DNA of 64,000 nt from Cohnella abietis (GTDB lineage: Bacteria; Bacillota; Bacilli; Paenibacillales; Paenibacillaceae): NCBI RefSeq assembly GCF_004295585.1, contig NZ_AP019400.1:6874501-6938500 (forward strand). Reading direction: 5' to 3'. Position numbers and translations under genes: made by a program. The notes beneath the pieces are model-generated. The model saw nothing but the letters and a program-made list of their open reading frames with translations, made no database searches and was not told the origin of the DNA. This document shows, piece by piece, positions 9,400 through 17,173 of this stretch. The first letter of the stretch is position 1. Each line of letters opens with the position of its first letter.

Positions 9400-10737
9400 T
9401 TACTTAGTGCTATCGAAATCATAGCCGCCCGCTTTCAACTTATCATATACCGCTTGAATTTTAGCCATGGCCTCATTCGCTGGTAGTATCTGACCTACAA
9501 CCGCTTGAATTTGGGCTTGGAATTCTTCGGTAATTTCCTTCGGCCAATACCAATCTAAGAACGTTACGGTCACTGGAATATGTTCATCCTTAAGCTTAGC
9601 TACAACATCACTGCCCTTAGTAGGTACATTTTTATTGGCTGGGAGCGCCATTCCGCTAATGTCTACATACTTCTGATGAACAGCATCGGATGTAAAATAC
9701 TCTATTAATTTCACCGCTAAATCTCTTTTCTCTGGTGCAACCTTGGCATACAAAGCAACACCATCTCCACCTGCACCGGTCATTTGAACCTTAGCTCCTG
9801 CTTTAACTGTAGGGAACAAAGCTACGTCAAGCTTATCGGCTAGAGCTTTGCTGAAGCCATCCAATTCCCAGCTTCCACCGTAGAACATAGCTGCTTTCTC
9901 AGCAATAAACAAAGCACGCGCGGCATCCATATTAGTTCCGTTCACACCATCTTGAAGGATTTTATCTTTTCCGAATTTCCCGAGATCTTCCATGGCTTCA
10001 ACAAAATCAGGATCTGTAAACTTTGCTTTACCCTGTAAGGCTGCAAAGGTCCGATTAACGGAATCATTCCCCGAGGTCTGGGCCAAGGTTTCAAAGTACC
10101 ACATTGGATACATGAATTTATCTCCACCGCCAAAAGAAATAGGTGCAATCCCATTCTCATTAAAGACCTTCGAAACGGCTGTAAGCTCTTCAAAGGTAGT
10201 TGGTACCTTCAAATTATATTTCTCGAAAAGAGCTTTATTGTAATACATAGCGCTTGTTGTAGCGCCGCTCCAAGGCAATGCGTAGAGCTTTCCACCGTAA
10301 GTATAAGTATCTAAAGCGCTTTGGTTAAAGCGGTCTGCCGGTGCTGTAATATCATTCGTTATATCAGCTATTAAGCCTTTAGAGTAGAAATTACGAATGA
10401 ATTGTCCGTTTGTAAATAACACATCTATGGATTCATTGCCTTGAGCTGAAATCGTAAACTTCTGTAAAAAGTCACTGGATTTAATCGAGACGATTTGCAG
10501 ATCGACATTATTTTCTTTTTTGAAATCACCGAACAGCTGATTAGCTTTCGTTTCATCGCCGAACACATTCTGATCATCCTGTGCGTATACAATTAATGTT
10601 TGTTTCTTACCGGTGGCTGGTGCTGTTGTTCCCGCGGTTTCTGATGTTGCTTTATCCCCACTTCCACAAGCTGTTAATGCCATCACACATACGCCCAACA
10701 TTATAATCATTCCATTGCGCTTTACTAATTTAAACAT
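9400..10737 (-). CDS. Sugar-binding lipoprotein of the CUT1 transporter
   Basis: A 445-residue extracellular solute-binding protein family 1 member. The N-terminus has a signal peptide ending in the lipobox LTACG (Cys at about residue 24), so the mature protein is lipid-anchored on the outer membrane face. The motifs AQDDQNVFGDE, GKLYALPWSG and MFYGGSWELDGF are typical of oligosaccharide-binding proteins. It is the first gene of the operon, behind a GGGGGTC-type ribosome site and a strong cre-like operator, and delivers the sugar to the two permeases. Confidence 0.92.
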   Translation of the reverse strand: MFKLVKRNGMIIMLGVCVMALTACGSGDKATSETAGTTAPATGKKQTLIVYAQDDQNVFGDETKANQLFGDFKKENNVDLQIVSIKSSDFLQKFTISAQGNESIDVLFTNGQFIRNFYSKGLIADITNDITAPADRFNQSALDTYTYGGKLYALPWSGATTSAMYYNKALFEKYNLKVPTTFEELTAVSKVFNENGIAPISFGGGDKFMYPMWYFETLAQTSGNDSVNRTFAALQGKAKFTDPDFVEAMEDLGKFGKDKILQDGVNGTNMDAARALFIAEKAAMFYGGSWELDGFSKALADKLDVALFPTVKAGAKVQMTGAGGDGVALYAKVAPEKRDLAVKLIEYFTSDAVHQKYVDISGMALPANKNVPTKGSDVVAKLKDEHIPVTVTFLDWYWPKEITEEFQAQIQAVVGQILPANEAMAKIQAVYDKLKAGGYDFDSTK

Positions 10738-10765
10738 GGATTGACCCCCAGTGATGTTTTTTTGT

Positions 10766-10779
10766 TATAAGCGCTTACA
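10766..10779 (-). promoter_or_regulatory. Strong cre-like site at the head of the sugar operon
   Basis: The minus-strand sequence TGTAAGCGCTTATA fits 13 of 14 positions of the CcpA consensus and has the TAAGCGCTTA palindromic core. It lies about 30 bases before the binding-protein start codon, so the operon is very probably under carbon catabolite repression. Confidence 0.75.
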
Positions 10780-10933
10780 TTGCGGCTTACGTGTTTATCT
10801 TACTCGTAAAATCGCGATTTGGAAATTAACTATACTGCCGACTAATTACAGTTATCTTGCTATTCCCCGTTGTAGGATGAAATACAATCAAAGTCTTAAG
10901 TAGTTAAAGTTTTTACCTTTCTTTACCTCGACA

Positions 10934-10968
10934 CAAAAAAACCACAGCCGAAAATCTCCGTGTGGTTT
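10934..10968. terminator. Hairpin between two divergent genes
   Basis: AAACCACA and TGTGGTTT form an 8-bp stem (14-base loop), and on the minus strand the stem is followed by TTTTTTT. The neighbouring genes diverge from here, so a minus-strand terminator has no obvious client gene; it may insulate the sugar operon from antisense transcription off btr, or lie in the 5' leader of the btr mRNA. The whole 290-base gap holds nothing else recognised apart from the cre-like site. Confidence 0.45.
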
Positions 10969-11027
10969 ATGATAAAAAATATAAGGCTTACTCGTCTTGG
11001 GGCTCCCAGTTGAAAGGAAGATGCAAA

Positions 11028-12596
11028 ATGAATGACTTCGATCCTATTCGCCTACTTAAAAATTTGTTTTTCACCTCCATCCACATCTACCATTATCGAG
11101 CCAACGCTGACAATGTGTTGAGCAAGAAAACACTCCATACCTATGCGCTATGTAGTGTGACCAATGGCAATGGTGTGATTTCAATAAACGGAGTTGTTTA
11201 CCAAGCTGGGCAAGGGGACTTATTTTTGCTGCTTCCAGGGATGATCGTAGAGGGCAAATCATATTCTGCAGACCCTATTCAATACACCGTTATCCTATTT
11301 TCCTGTATTCAGTTAGACAAGCAATTAACAGGGTGGCGGGCCATCCCTCCCCTTTTTCCTACCATAGGTAAACCAACCCTTACTTCCGGCACCTCTTCCA
11401 TTAAGGAACTGATAGATCCGCTATTAGATCTCAATAAGAATAAGCGAGTACACGATAAAATCACGCTGAAGTATACACTCTCCAGATTGTTGCTCATCGT
11501 CATGAAGGACTGGAATACCCACGAATATAAGCCTGAAGAAGTCGGAATGGAGCATACCCTTGCTTATATGAACGAAAATTACATGAAAGATATTAAGATT
11601 GCTCAATTAGCCAAGATGGCTGGCTTTAGCAAAAATCATTTTACAAAAAGATTTAAATCTCAGATGAACATGACGCCCACCGAATATTTTCTAATGCAAC
11701 GTATGGCAAAAGCCAAGCAGCTATTGTTTTCCTCTGACAAAATCAAGGAAGTCGCTCAACAAGTGGGCTATAAGGATGAACATTATTTCAGCCGGGTTTT
11801 CAAAAAATCCGAGGGCGTAGCACCCACTTTTTATATGAAAGATAAATGCCATCGTATTGCTACCTTATACTACGGACTAGACGATCATTTAATTACCCTG
11901 GGTCTAGAGCCTATTGCCGCCCTTTCCTATGCCGAGAGGGTATCACATACTTACCCTATACCCGATCTTAGCGAGCATAGTCGACAAGATTTGAAGTTCG
12001 ACGGTCTAACCCGAAATTATTATGATAAGCTGATCAAAATAAAACCAGATCTCATCATTACAAGCGACCGTATGGTACCTGATGACACCTTAAATCAAAT
12101 TGCACCTACTGCCGTACTTAAGCATTCCAACCACTACGGTCACACTCTGGAGCATTTGGCGAAAATATTGGGTAGAGAGCAGCAAGCGACAATGTGGATG
12201 AACAAGTATGCGGAGTGCAAGGAAACGCTGAAGAAGAAAATTAATAGGCGTTGGGGGAAGCAAACTGCCTATTTTATCAGAGTCAGTCCGAGCTTTTACC
12301 GAGTATATGGAAGAATGAATCAAACAGGCTATCTCCTTTATGATGATCTTGGCTTAAGCCTCCCAAGGGATTATCCTACGAATCAGTGGGCTGTGGATAT
12401 TCAACTCGAGGACTTACTACTATATAATGCGGATCACATTTTTCTAATGGCCGATCCAACGAAAGGTTCAAGACAACGGCTGCAAGATCTACTGCACTCT
12501 GAACAATGGGCTACATTAAATGCAGTTCGAGACCATCATGTCTATGACGCAAGCGATCTATTATTCAAAACGTTGGGCTCAACGGGGAGAATGTAG
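11028..12596 (+). CDS. btr: Btr-type AraC regulator fused to a siderophore-binding domain
   Basis: A 522-residue protein with three parts: an N-terminal cupin-like region (about 1-150), a double AraC HTH (about 156-256; LAKMAGFSKNHFTKRF and VGYKDEHYFSRVFKK), and a C-terminal FeuA/FepB-like ligand-binding domain (about 262-520). This is the layout of Bacillus subtilis Btr (YbbB), which binds the ferric siderophore in the cytoplasm and activates the uptake genes. The ATG at 11028 is chosen over a GTG 22 codons upstream because AAAGGAAG is 7 bases before it and the extension is hydrophilic and non-homologous. The gene ends at a TAG after which the same frame stays open for 11 more sensible codons, so the C-terminus may be slightly truncated. 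The next gene downstream is a matching siderophore-binding lipoprotein. Confidence 0.85.
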   Translation: MNDFDPIRLLKNLFFTSIHIYHYRANADNVLSKKTLHTYALCSVTNGNGVISINGVVYQAGQGDLFLLLPGMIVEGKSYSADPIQYTVILFSCIQLDKQLTGWRAIPPLFPTIGKPTLTSGTSSIKELIDPLLDLNKNKRVHDKITLKYTLSRLLLIVMKDWNTHEYKPEEVGMEHTLAYMNENYMKDIKIAQLAKMAGFSKNHFTKRFKSQMNMTPTEYFLMQRMAKAKQLLFSSDKIKEVAQQVGYKDEHYFSRVFKKSEGVAPTFYMKDKCHRIATLYYGLDDHLITLGLEPIAALSYAERVSHTYPIPDLSEHSRQDLKFDGLTRNYYDKLIKIKPDLIITSDRMVPDDTLNQIAPTAVLKHSNHYGHTLEHLAKILGREQQATMWMNKYAECKETLKKKINRRWGKQTAYFIRVSPSFYRVYGRMNQTGYLLYDDLGLSLPRDYPTNQWAVDIQLEDLLLYNADHIFLMADPTKGSRQRLQDLLHSEQWATLNAVRDHHVYDASDLLFKTLGSTGRM

Positions 12597-12707
12597 GCAA
12601 TGAATCATGTTGCCAAACAGCTGGGGATATAGCATGGGGTAATTATCCACCAGAAAAGAAGGGAATAATCCATTGCTAAGCGAATCACGTTTCTCTATCA
12701 TTAATTG

Positions 12708-12733
12708 ATGAGAATGATTATTATTCTTATCAT
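12708..12733. promoter_or_regulatory. Fur box before the siderophore-binding lipoprotein
   Basis: A dyad of ATGAGAATGATTATT followed by ATTCTTATCAT gives overlapping 7-1-7 Fur sites (TGATAAGAAT-type half sites) in a very AT-rich stretch 26 bases before the lipoprotein start codon. Iron-loaded Fur would repress the gene here, and Btr would be expected to bind just upstream. Confidence 0.75.
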
Positions 12734-12758
12734 TATAGAGAAAAGAGGAATCATACAG

Positions 12759-13751
12759 ATGTTTAAGAACCGAGGAATAGTATTCCTATTCACTACCATC
12801 ATGCTGCTTATCTTGGTAGCTTGCGGCGACAAAAAAGAACAAACGACACAACCAGCACCAACCCAATCAGGAAGTACCCAAGAAACCAATGAACCCGCCA
12901 ATGCAACAACACGAGAAATCACCCATCTACAAGGCGTGGCTACCGTTCCTGTAAAAATTGAAAGAATCGTCGTCCTATCGGCTGCATATATTGATCATCT
13001 GCTTACCATTGGCGAAAAACCATTTGGAGTAAACGTAGAAGTACGGTATGGTAGCGATTATATTCCCTATTTAGTGAACGAACTGGAAGGTGTTCATCTT
13101 GTAGGGTCTGCGGACAGCCCAAATCTTGAAGCCATCGCGCAGCTTGATCCGGATGCCATTCTCGTCGAGAGTCGAACAGCAGAAAAGACCTACGCCGAGC
13201 TGTCGAAGATTGCGCCGACGATTGTACTTGGCAAAGAATGGCTTGAATACGGAGACGATACGACTGCTTGGACCCAGGATTTATTAACGGTTGCAGAGCT
13301 GTATGACAAAGTAGACTTAGCGAAAGCAAAAATCGCTGAATTGGAATTGAAGACAGCCGAAGCGAAAGCAAAAATCACAGCTTTACCCGATAATCGTCTT
13401 GCCTACATACGGGTAAGAGATAAAGCTCTTCAGATTTATGCAAAAAAAGGGCATCCAACGAACTCACTGCTATATAATGATCTTGGATTTACCCCAACAG
13501 CACTCACTCCCGAGGAACAGCGGGCTGATCTATCCTTAGAGGTTGCCCCCGATCTAAATGCAGATTATATCGTAATGGAAGTTGATTCTAATGGCCACGA
13601 CAATCTGAAGATGATCAATGAAAGTACACTGTGGAATTCAGTTGCTGCCGTGAAGAACAAGCAGGTCTTCGAGACGGATTCTTTCTGGTTATTTAAAGGC
13701 TGGGGTGTTATTGGGCGTGGACAAATTATAGATGATAAGATGATATATTGA
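12759..13751 (+). CDS. Iron-siderophore substrate-binding lipoprotein
   Basis: A 330-residue periplasmic-binding-fold type III protein with signal peptide and lipobox LVACG (Cys at about residue 22) followed by a Thr/Gln/Pro-rich linker. The motifs IERIVVLSAAYIDHLLTIG and LEAIAQLDPDAILVE are those of FeuA/YfiY-like siderophore-binding proteins. An in-frame start 18 codons upstream is rejected because it falls inside the Fur box; AGAGGA precedes the chosen ATG. It follows the Btr gene, with which it likely shares siderophore specificity. No permease is adjacent here, so it may use the FecCD permeases encoded at 22.6-24.7 kb or ones elsewhere. Confidence 0.88.
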   Translation: MFKNRGIVFLFTTIMLLILVACGDKKEQTTQPAPTQSGSTQETNEPANATTREITHLQGVATVPVKIERIVVLSAAYIDHLLTIGEKPFGVNVEVRYGSDYIPYLVNELEGVHLVGSADSPNLEAIAQLDPDAILVESRTAEKTYAELSKIAPTIVLGKEWLEYGDDTTAWTQDLLTVAELYDKVDLAKAKIAELELKTAEAKAKITALPDNRLAYIRVRDKALQIYAKKGHPTNSLLYNDLGFTPTALTPEEQRADLSLEVAPDLNADYIVMEVDSNGHDNLKMINESTLWNSVAAVKNKQVFETDSFWLFKGWGVIGRGQIIDDKMIY

Positions 13752-13779
13752 AAATTATTCAGTAGGCGCGAATCTAGTA

Positions 13780-14577
13780 ATGATGATTAATAAGGCTACG
13801 ACTACTTCCTATTTGCTTCAAAATTTTTGTATTTCCCTCCGAGAGCCTGAGGATTTGCCCTATCCTTATGCTATTGAAGAGTTAATGGGCAAGACTTCGC
13901 ATTTGCCCATTATCGACCTACAGTCATCTCAATTAGGTAATCCGGAGTGGAGCGTTGTTGGCACATTATTTGCAAAACGCTATTCCGTATTTTCTATGGG
14001 ATTGTTCTCGGCAGCTAGTCTCTTTGATTATCAGTTAGCTTCTTCCCCCGGCATTGTGCGCTTTCGTGTGACACATGCTGCGGCGATGGAGTACCAGACG
14101 CAGCTTGCTGTTTCCAATCTATTATCAACAGTAGATTTAGAACAGCGCAGAGAACAGTTGATTGCTTATGCAAAGCATCTGCTGCAACAGCTGGAACAGA
14201 TTTTTCAATCGGTATCCGCACATACAGGAGCAAGTATTCCCGTCATGTGGTCATTGACCTCGAACAATCTGCAAAACATGTATGCTCGACTCATCGTTAA
14301 TCGGAGTGCCTGGCAGACAGAGGAACGTCTGCGACTTATCATGGCTGATCATGCTGCGTTGTTTGAACCGTGGAGTGGAAATAAGATAGCGATGAAGCTT
14401 AAACCCTTTCAGCATCCACAGGTTCAAGGGGGTTTCTTTTATTTACGCAGACATTGCTGCTTAGCTTACAAGATAAAGTATGCAGGAATGCCCGCTCAAG
14501 AAGACTACTGCAGCACCTGCCCCAAATTGAGCCAATCAGAAAGGTTAGTAATACTTTCTCAGGAAAGTGGCCTATGA
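13780..14577 (+). CDS. FhuF-like [2Fe-2S] siderophore-iron reductase
   Basis: A 265-residue protein with a C-terminal cysteine cluster, CC at about residue 225 followed by CSTC 16 residues later, which resembles the CC-x(10)-CxxC cluster of FhuF-type [2Fe-2S] ferric reductases but with a longer spacer, as in the group annotated as IucA/IucC C-terminal-domain proteins. It begins 29 bases after the siderophore-binding lipoprotein with a weak ribosome site, so it is probably translated from the same mRNA. The likely role is to reduce and release iron from the imported ferric siderophore in the cytoplasm. Two adjacent ATGs (13780, 13783) could serve as start. Confidence 0.78.
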   Translation: MMINKATTTSYLLQNFCISLREPEDLPYPYAIEELMGKTSHLPIIDLQSSQLGNPEWSVVGTLFAKRYSVFSMGLFSAASLFDYQLASSPGIVRFRVTHAAAMEYQTQLAVSNLLSTVDLEQRREQLIAYAKHLLQQLEQIFQSVSAHTGASIPVMWSLTSNNLQNMYARLIVNRSAWQTEERLRLIMADHAALFEPWSGNKIAMKLKPFQHPQVQGGFFYLRRHCCLAYKIKYAGMPAQEDYCSTCPKLSQSERLVILSQESGL

Positions 14578-14613
14578 CTGGCTTTTGGATAACAAGCTTG
14601 ATAACCGCAAGTA

Positions 14614-14645
14614 GGGCTGTCCCAATGGGGCAGCCCCTTCTTTTT
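14614..14645 (+). terminator. Rho-independent terminator of the btr-side iron genes
   Basis: GGGCTG and CAGCCC form the stem around a GC-rich loop, followed by CTTCTTTTT. It lies 37 bases after the stop codon of the reductase gene. Confidence 0.8.
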
Positions 14646-14823
14646 GGGACAGAATTAGTCGGTACCTCCGCTTAACTCTGTCCCTTTCTCATAAGCCACC
14701 CTAATTAGCTTGCGGAGTGGGTCGCAATAGTCGGTTTTTTCTACTATGGGAGGAGTCTTTGCTTTCTCCTTCCGACCGCCGCTATCAACACCAGTTGCTC
14801 GAAAAATTCGAACATCTCTCTTA

Positions 14824-15063
14824 CTAATCCATTTCGAGGCCATTTTCTCGTAAAACCGCACTTATGATCAAACTATTAGCTTTTTTTCCACAATCAGCAA
14901 CCCATACAACGAGTGACTTGTCTAATAATGAGGAATCAAAGTAGCTTCTAAATGTTTCATCCATACTACTGTTGTCCTCATGACATAGCAATATCTTCCG
15001 AAATTTAATTAACTGTGGTATATCGGTTGTAATAACAGCACGATTGACTTCCCTCCTGTTCAA
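14824..15063 (-). pseudogene. Remnant of a GNAT N-acetyltransferase
   Basis: The minus strand reads TDIPQLIKFRKILL, DNSSMDETFRSYFD and SLVVWVADCGKKA, which is the N-terminal pattern of GNAT acetyltransferases. The frame ends about 80 residues in, before the acetyl-CoA-binding part, and an AGGAGG at 15052-15057 points to an original start that no longer has an in-frame ATG. The coding continues briefly in another frame (to 14655) without recognisable similarity. No intact gene is seen in 14650-15140. Confidence 0.5.
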
Positions 15064-15143
15064 AAATACAAATTTTCAAATATTAAATGGCACCCTATTC
15101 AATGGGTGCCATTAAGTCATGCTCATACGGTTTAGCTGGAGGC

Positions 15144-15554
15144 TTAATGCCCCCGACGCTTTTCTTTTGCTTTTTCCACCTTTAATTTCCTTATATAGGC
15201 CCTTTTTTCTTCTTCATGTTGCTTTGAATATGCATGCTTTTGTAGCTTACGCTTTTCATACTCCAGCTTAAGGGCGGCCTGTGCGAAAGAAGAAGTCCCT
15301 TTACTGCTCAATTCAAACGCTACTTGCCTGGCCAGTCGTTTCGGACTAACCTTCCTCTCACCTGGATGTTTGATCTCAACCTCTTCAGTGAGCCTGCTTA
15401 GAAGCTCTAAAATTTTACATCTTATAAATTCTAGAACTTCCTCATTTTTCGGTTCTGTGCCAAAAATAAATCTGGCAGCTTTTAATTTCCCTTGATTCTG
15501 CTCTTCAACAACTCCAACCCAATACTGACCATCATGAAATACTGTTAACTTCAT
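15144..15554 (-). CDS. yjdF: YjdF family protein
   Basis: A 136-residue protein beginning MKLTVFHDGQYWVGVVE and ending in a strongly basic, Lys/Glu/Arg-rich coiled tail (about 95-136, KLEYEKRKLQKHAYSK and EEEKRAYIRK). This matches the YjdF family of Firmicutes, whose function is unknown but whose mRNA leader usually carries the yjdF riboswitch, which senses azaaromatic compounds. The ATG at 15554 is preceded by GGGGGAG at ideal spacing; an upstream start 28 codons earlier would place coding sequence across the leader structure. It is monocistronic. Confidence 0.8.
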   Translation of the reverse strand: MKLTVFHDGQYWVGVVEEQNQGKLKAARFIFGTEPKNEEVLEFIRCKILELLSRLTEEVEIKHPGERKVSPKRLARQVAFELSSKGTSSFAQAALKLEYEKRKLQKHAYSKQHEEEKRAYIRKLKVEKAKEKRRGH

Positions 15555-15555
15555 T

Positions 15556-15715
15556 CTGACTCCCCCTCTTAATAAAACAAAACGATGGACATCCCGAGGG
15601 GGGAAGGTTACTGACATAGCTATCTTGCAATAGCCCATGCGCCTGGACTACCAACCAGACTGTGTTTTTTCGTTTCATGTAAAAGTATAAATCCAAGAAG
15701 ATAAATCTTCAAGTT
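15556..15715 (-). promoter_or_regulatory. Probable yjdF riboswitch leader
   Basis: The roughly 150 bases before yjdF on the minus strand are non-coding and rich in short complementary blocks (GGTAGTCCAGGC, GGGCTATTGCAAGATAGCT, CCCCCCTCGGGATGTCCATC), ending just before the GGGGGAG ribosome site. Position, gene context and the Gly/Cys-rich conserved-looking blocks fit the yjdF motif, an azaaromatic-responsive riboswitch acting on translation. I could not run a covariance model, so the exact helix boundaries are not given. A structure that sequesters GGGGGAG with the C-run at 15595-15600 (CCCCCC on the minus strand) is plausible. Confidence 0.65.
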
Positions 15716-15815
15716 AAATCCAAACTTGCCATTACTTGTTGCGTGTTTTCCATTCTAAACCTCTCACAATCGGCTCGATTTAAAGTTCCGGATCTTGGAT
15801 CACTCTTTATCTTAC

Positions 15816-16187
15816 TTAGCGAATGCCTGTCCCTTTAGTAATGAAATCTTTGTAGGCTGCAATTTTGTCTTTCAGCACCTTCTCTGTGGCTGTTAAGTTT
15901 CTGATTTGACTCTGAACAGAGATTCTATGATCTTCGAGAAGATTCAAACGGGCTTGGGCCGTATGCTCTCCTTCTAAATATAAATGCGCATATTCTCTGA
16001 TTTGTGAGATCGGCATTTGGGTTTGTTTCAACCTCATCACAAATCGCAGCCATGCAAGATTGGAGTCATCATATACTCGTTCTCCATTCGCATTACGTAT
16101 CGGAGCAATAATCTTTTCCTTTTCATAATATCTCAGTGTGTGTGCAGTTATCCCCAATAATTTGGCTACATCGCTGATCGTATACAT
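15816..16187 (-). CDS. MerR-family transcriptional regulator
   Basis: A 123-residue protein with an N-terminal winged HTH (MYTISDVAKLLGITAHTLRYYEKE, residues 1-24 across the recognition helix) and a C-terminal dimerisation coiled coil ending KDFITKG. It lacks the metal-binding cysteines of MerR/CueR, so it belongs to the small MerR regulators of drug or redox response type. It is divergent from the SDR gene at 16337, and the intergenic promoter has the long spacer and dyad on which MerR proteins act, so it very probably controls that gene and itself. Confidence 0.88.
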   Translation of the reverse strand: MYTISDVAKLLGITAHTLRYYEKEKIIAPIRNANGERVYDDSNLAWLRFVMRLKQTQMPISQIREYAHLYLEGEHTAQARLNLLEDHRISVQSQIRNLTATEKVLKDKIAAYKDFITKGTGIR

Positions 16188-16226
16188 ACAAGCCCCCGAA
16201 TCTATCTTAATTTTAAGAGTCCCCCA

Positions 16227-16250
16227 TAATAATAATAATAATAATAATAA
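16227..16250. repeat. (ATA)8 trinucleotide repeat
   Basis: Eight tandem ATA/AAT triplets lie immediately upstream of the -35 element of the SDR promoter and within the leader or promoter of the MerR gene. Such repeats can change length by slippage and so alter promoter strength; this is an inference. Confidence 0.85.
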
Positions 16251-16254
16251 ACAT

Positions 16255-16285
16255 TTGACTTAGAGTAAACTCTAACCTGTATAAT
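16255..16285 (+). promoter_or_regulatory. MerR-type promoter with 19-bp spacer and dyad operator
   Basis: TTGACT (16255-16260) and TATAAT (16280-16285) are separated by 19 bases instead of 17, and the spacer contains the perfect inverted repeat TTAGAGT-AA-ACTCTAA (16260-16275). A long spacer with a centred dyad is the signature of promoters that MerR regulators activate by DNA untwisting. The SDR gene starts 52 bases downstream. Confidence 0.88.
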
Positions 16286-16336
16286 CAAATCGTAGTTGGT
16301 ACACCATACATTCTCGTAGAAAATGGAGGAAATCAG

Positions 16337-17095
16337 ATGAAATATACTGTAGTTACAGGCGCCAGTTCAGGTATAGGTTATGAAACCGCTCTAGCTTTTG
16401 CTGCTCGCGGCAAAAACCTAATTATTGCAGCCCGCAGAAAGGAACAGCTGGAGGAATTAAAGTCTGAAATCACTCGTATCTCCCCCGATGTAGATGTCGT
16501 CATTCGAACGACTGACTTATCCGTTTCCGAGAATGCTTATAAGCTTTATGAAGGTCTACAAGGGTTCCAAATCGAAACTTGGATCAACAATGCGGGATTT
16601 GGCAACTTTGCTTCAGCCGCCCAGCAAGATTTAGATAAAATATCTGCAATGCTGCATCTGAACATTGAATCGTTGACGATACTTTCCTCTCTTTTCGTTC
16701 GTGATTACTCCAATGTTGAAGGAACACAATTAATCAACGTTTCATCCGGTGGCGGCTATACGATTGTGGGAAATGCCATTACGTATTGCGCAACTAAGTT
16801 CTATGTGAGTGCCTTTACTGAAGGACTCTCTCATGAATTGAACAGTCAAAGCGCACATATGCGGGTTAAAGTGTTGGCACCTGCCGCAACAGAAACAGAA
16901 TTCGCGAAGCGATCTTTCGATATCTCGGAATTCGAATATCTCGGTACTGTGCCGAAGTTCCATACCGCGAAGGAAATGGCTGGATTCATGCTTGACCTAT
17001 ATGACAGCGACCGCGTTGTAGGAATCGTGAATGGTTTAACGTACGAGTTTCAATTGAGAGATACCATTTTTAATTATGTGGCGAGCACGCGATAG
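16337..17095 (+). CDS. Short-chain dehydrogenase/reductase under MerR control
   Basis: A 252-residue classical SDR. The NAD(P)-binding TGASSGIG is at residues 6-13, an RR pair after strand 2 (AARRKE) suggests NADPH, and the catalytic set is present: NNAG (about 86-89), Ser in INVSSGG and YCATK (Tyr about 153, Lys 157). GGAGG precedes the ATG. Its promoter is the MerR-type element described above, so expression probably responds to a small electrophile or drug sensed by the divergent MerR protein. Substrate unknown. Confidence 0.9.
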   Translation: MKYTVVTGASSGIGYETALAFAARGKNLIIAARRKEQLEELKSEITRISPDVDVVIRTTDLSVSENAYKLYEGLQGFQIETWINNAGFGNFASAAQQDLDKISAMLHLNIESLTILSSLFVRDYSNVEGTQLINVSSGGGYTIVGNAITYCATKFYVSAFTEGLSHELNSQSAHMRVKVLAPAATETEFAKRSFDISEFEYLGTVPKFHTAKEMAGFMLDLYDSDRVVGIVNGLTYEFQLRDTIFNYVASTR

Positions 17096-17114
17096 GAATG
17101 GCACGTTACGAAAC

Positions 17115-17140
17115 ATGGCCATTCTTCAAAGAATGGCCAT
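17115..17140. terminator. Perfect hairpin between convergent SDR and MATE remnant
   Basis: ATGGCCATTCTT is followed after two bases by its exact complement, so a very stable 11- to 12-bp stem forms. It lies 20 bases after the SDR stop and is followed by CCTCCCCCC rather than a T run, so intrinsic termination is uncertain. Confidence 0.45.
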
Positions 17141-17173
17141 CCTCCCCCCGATTTTCCCGACATATCGGTATAT

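Noticed and set aside
11028..12632. TAG near the end of btr as a recoded (pyrrolysine-type) codon
   Set aside because: No other sign of recoding in the window; many genes end in TAG. A nonsense mutation or natural end is simpler.
14655..14861. 68-codon minus-strand frame as a separate gene
   Set aside because: No ribosome site and no recognisable similarity; it follows the decayed acetyltransferase and is treated as part of the relic.
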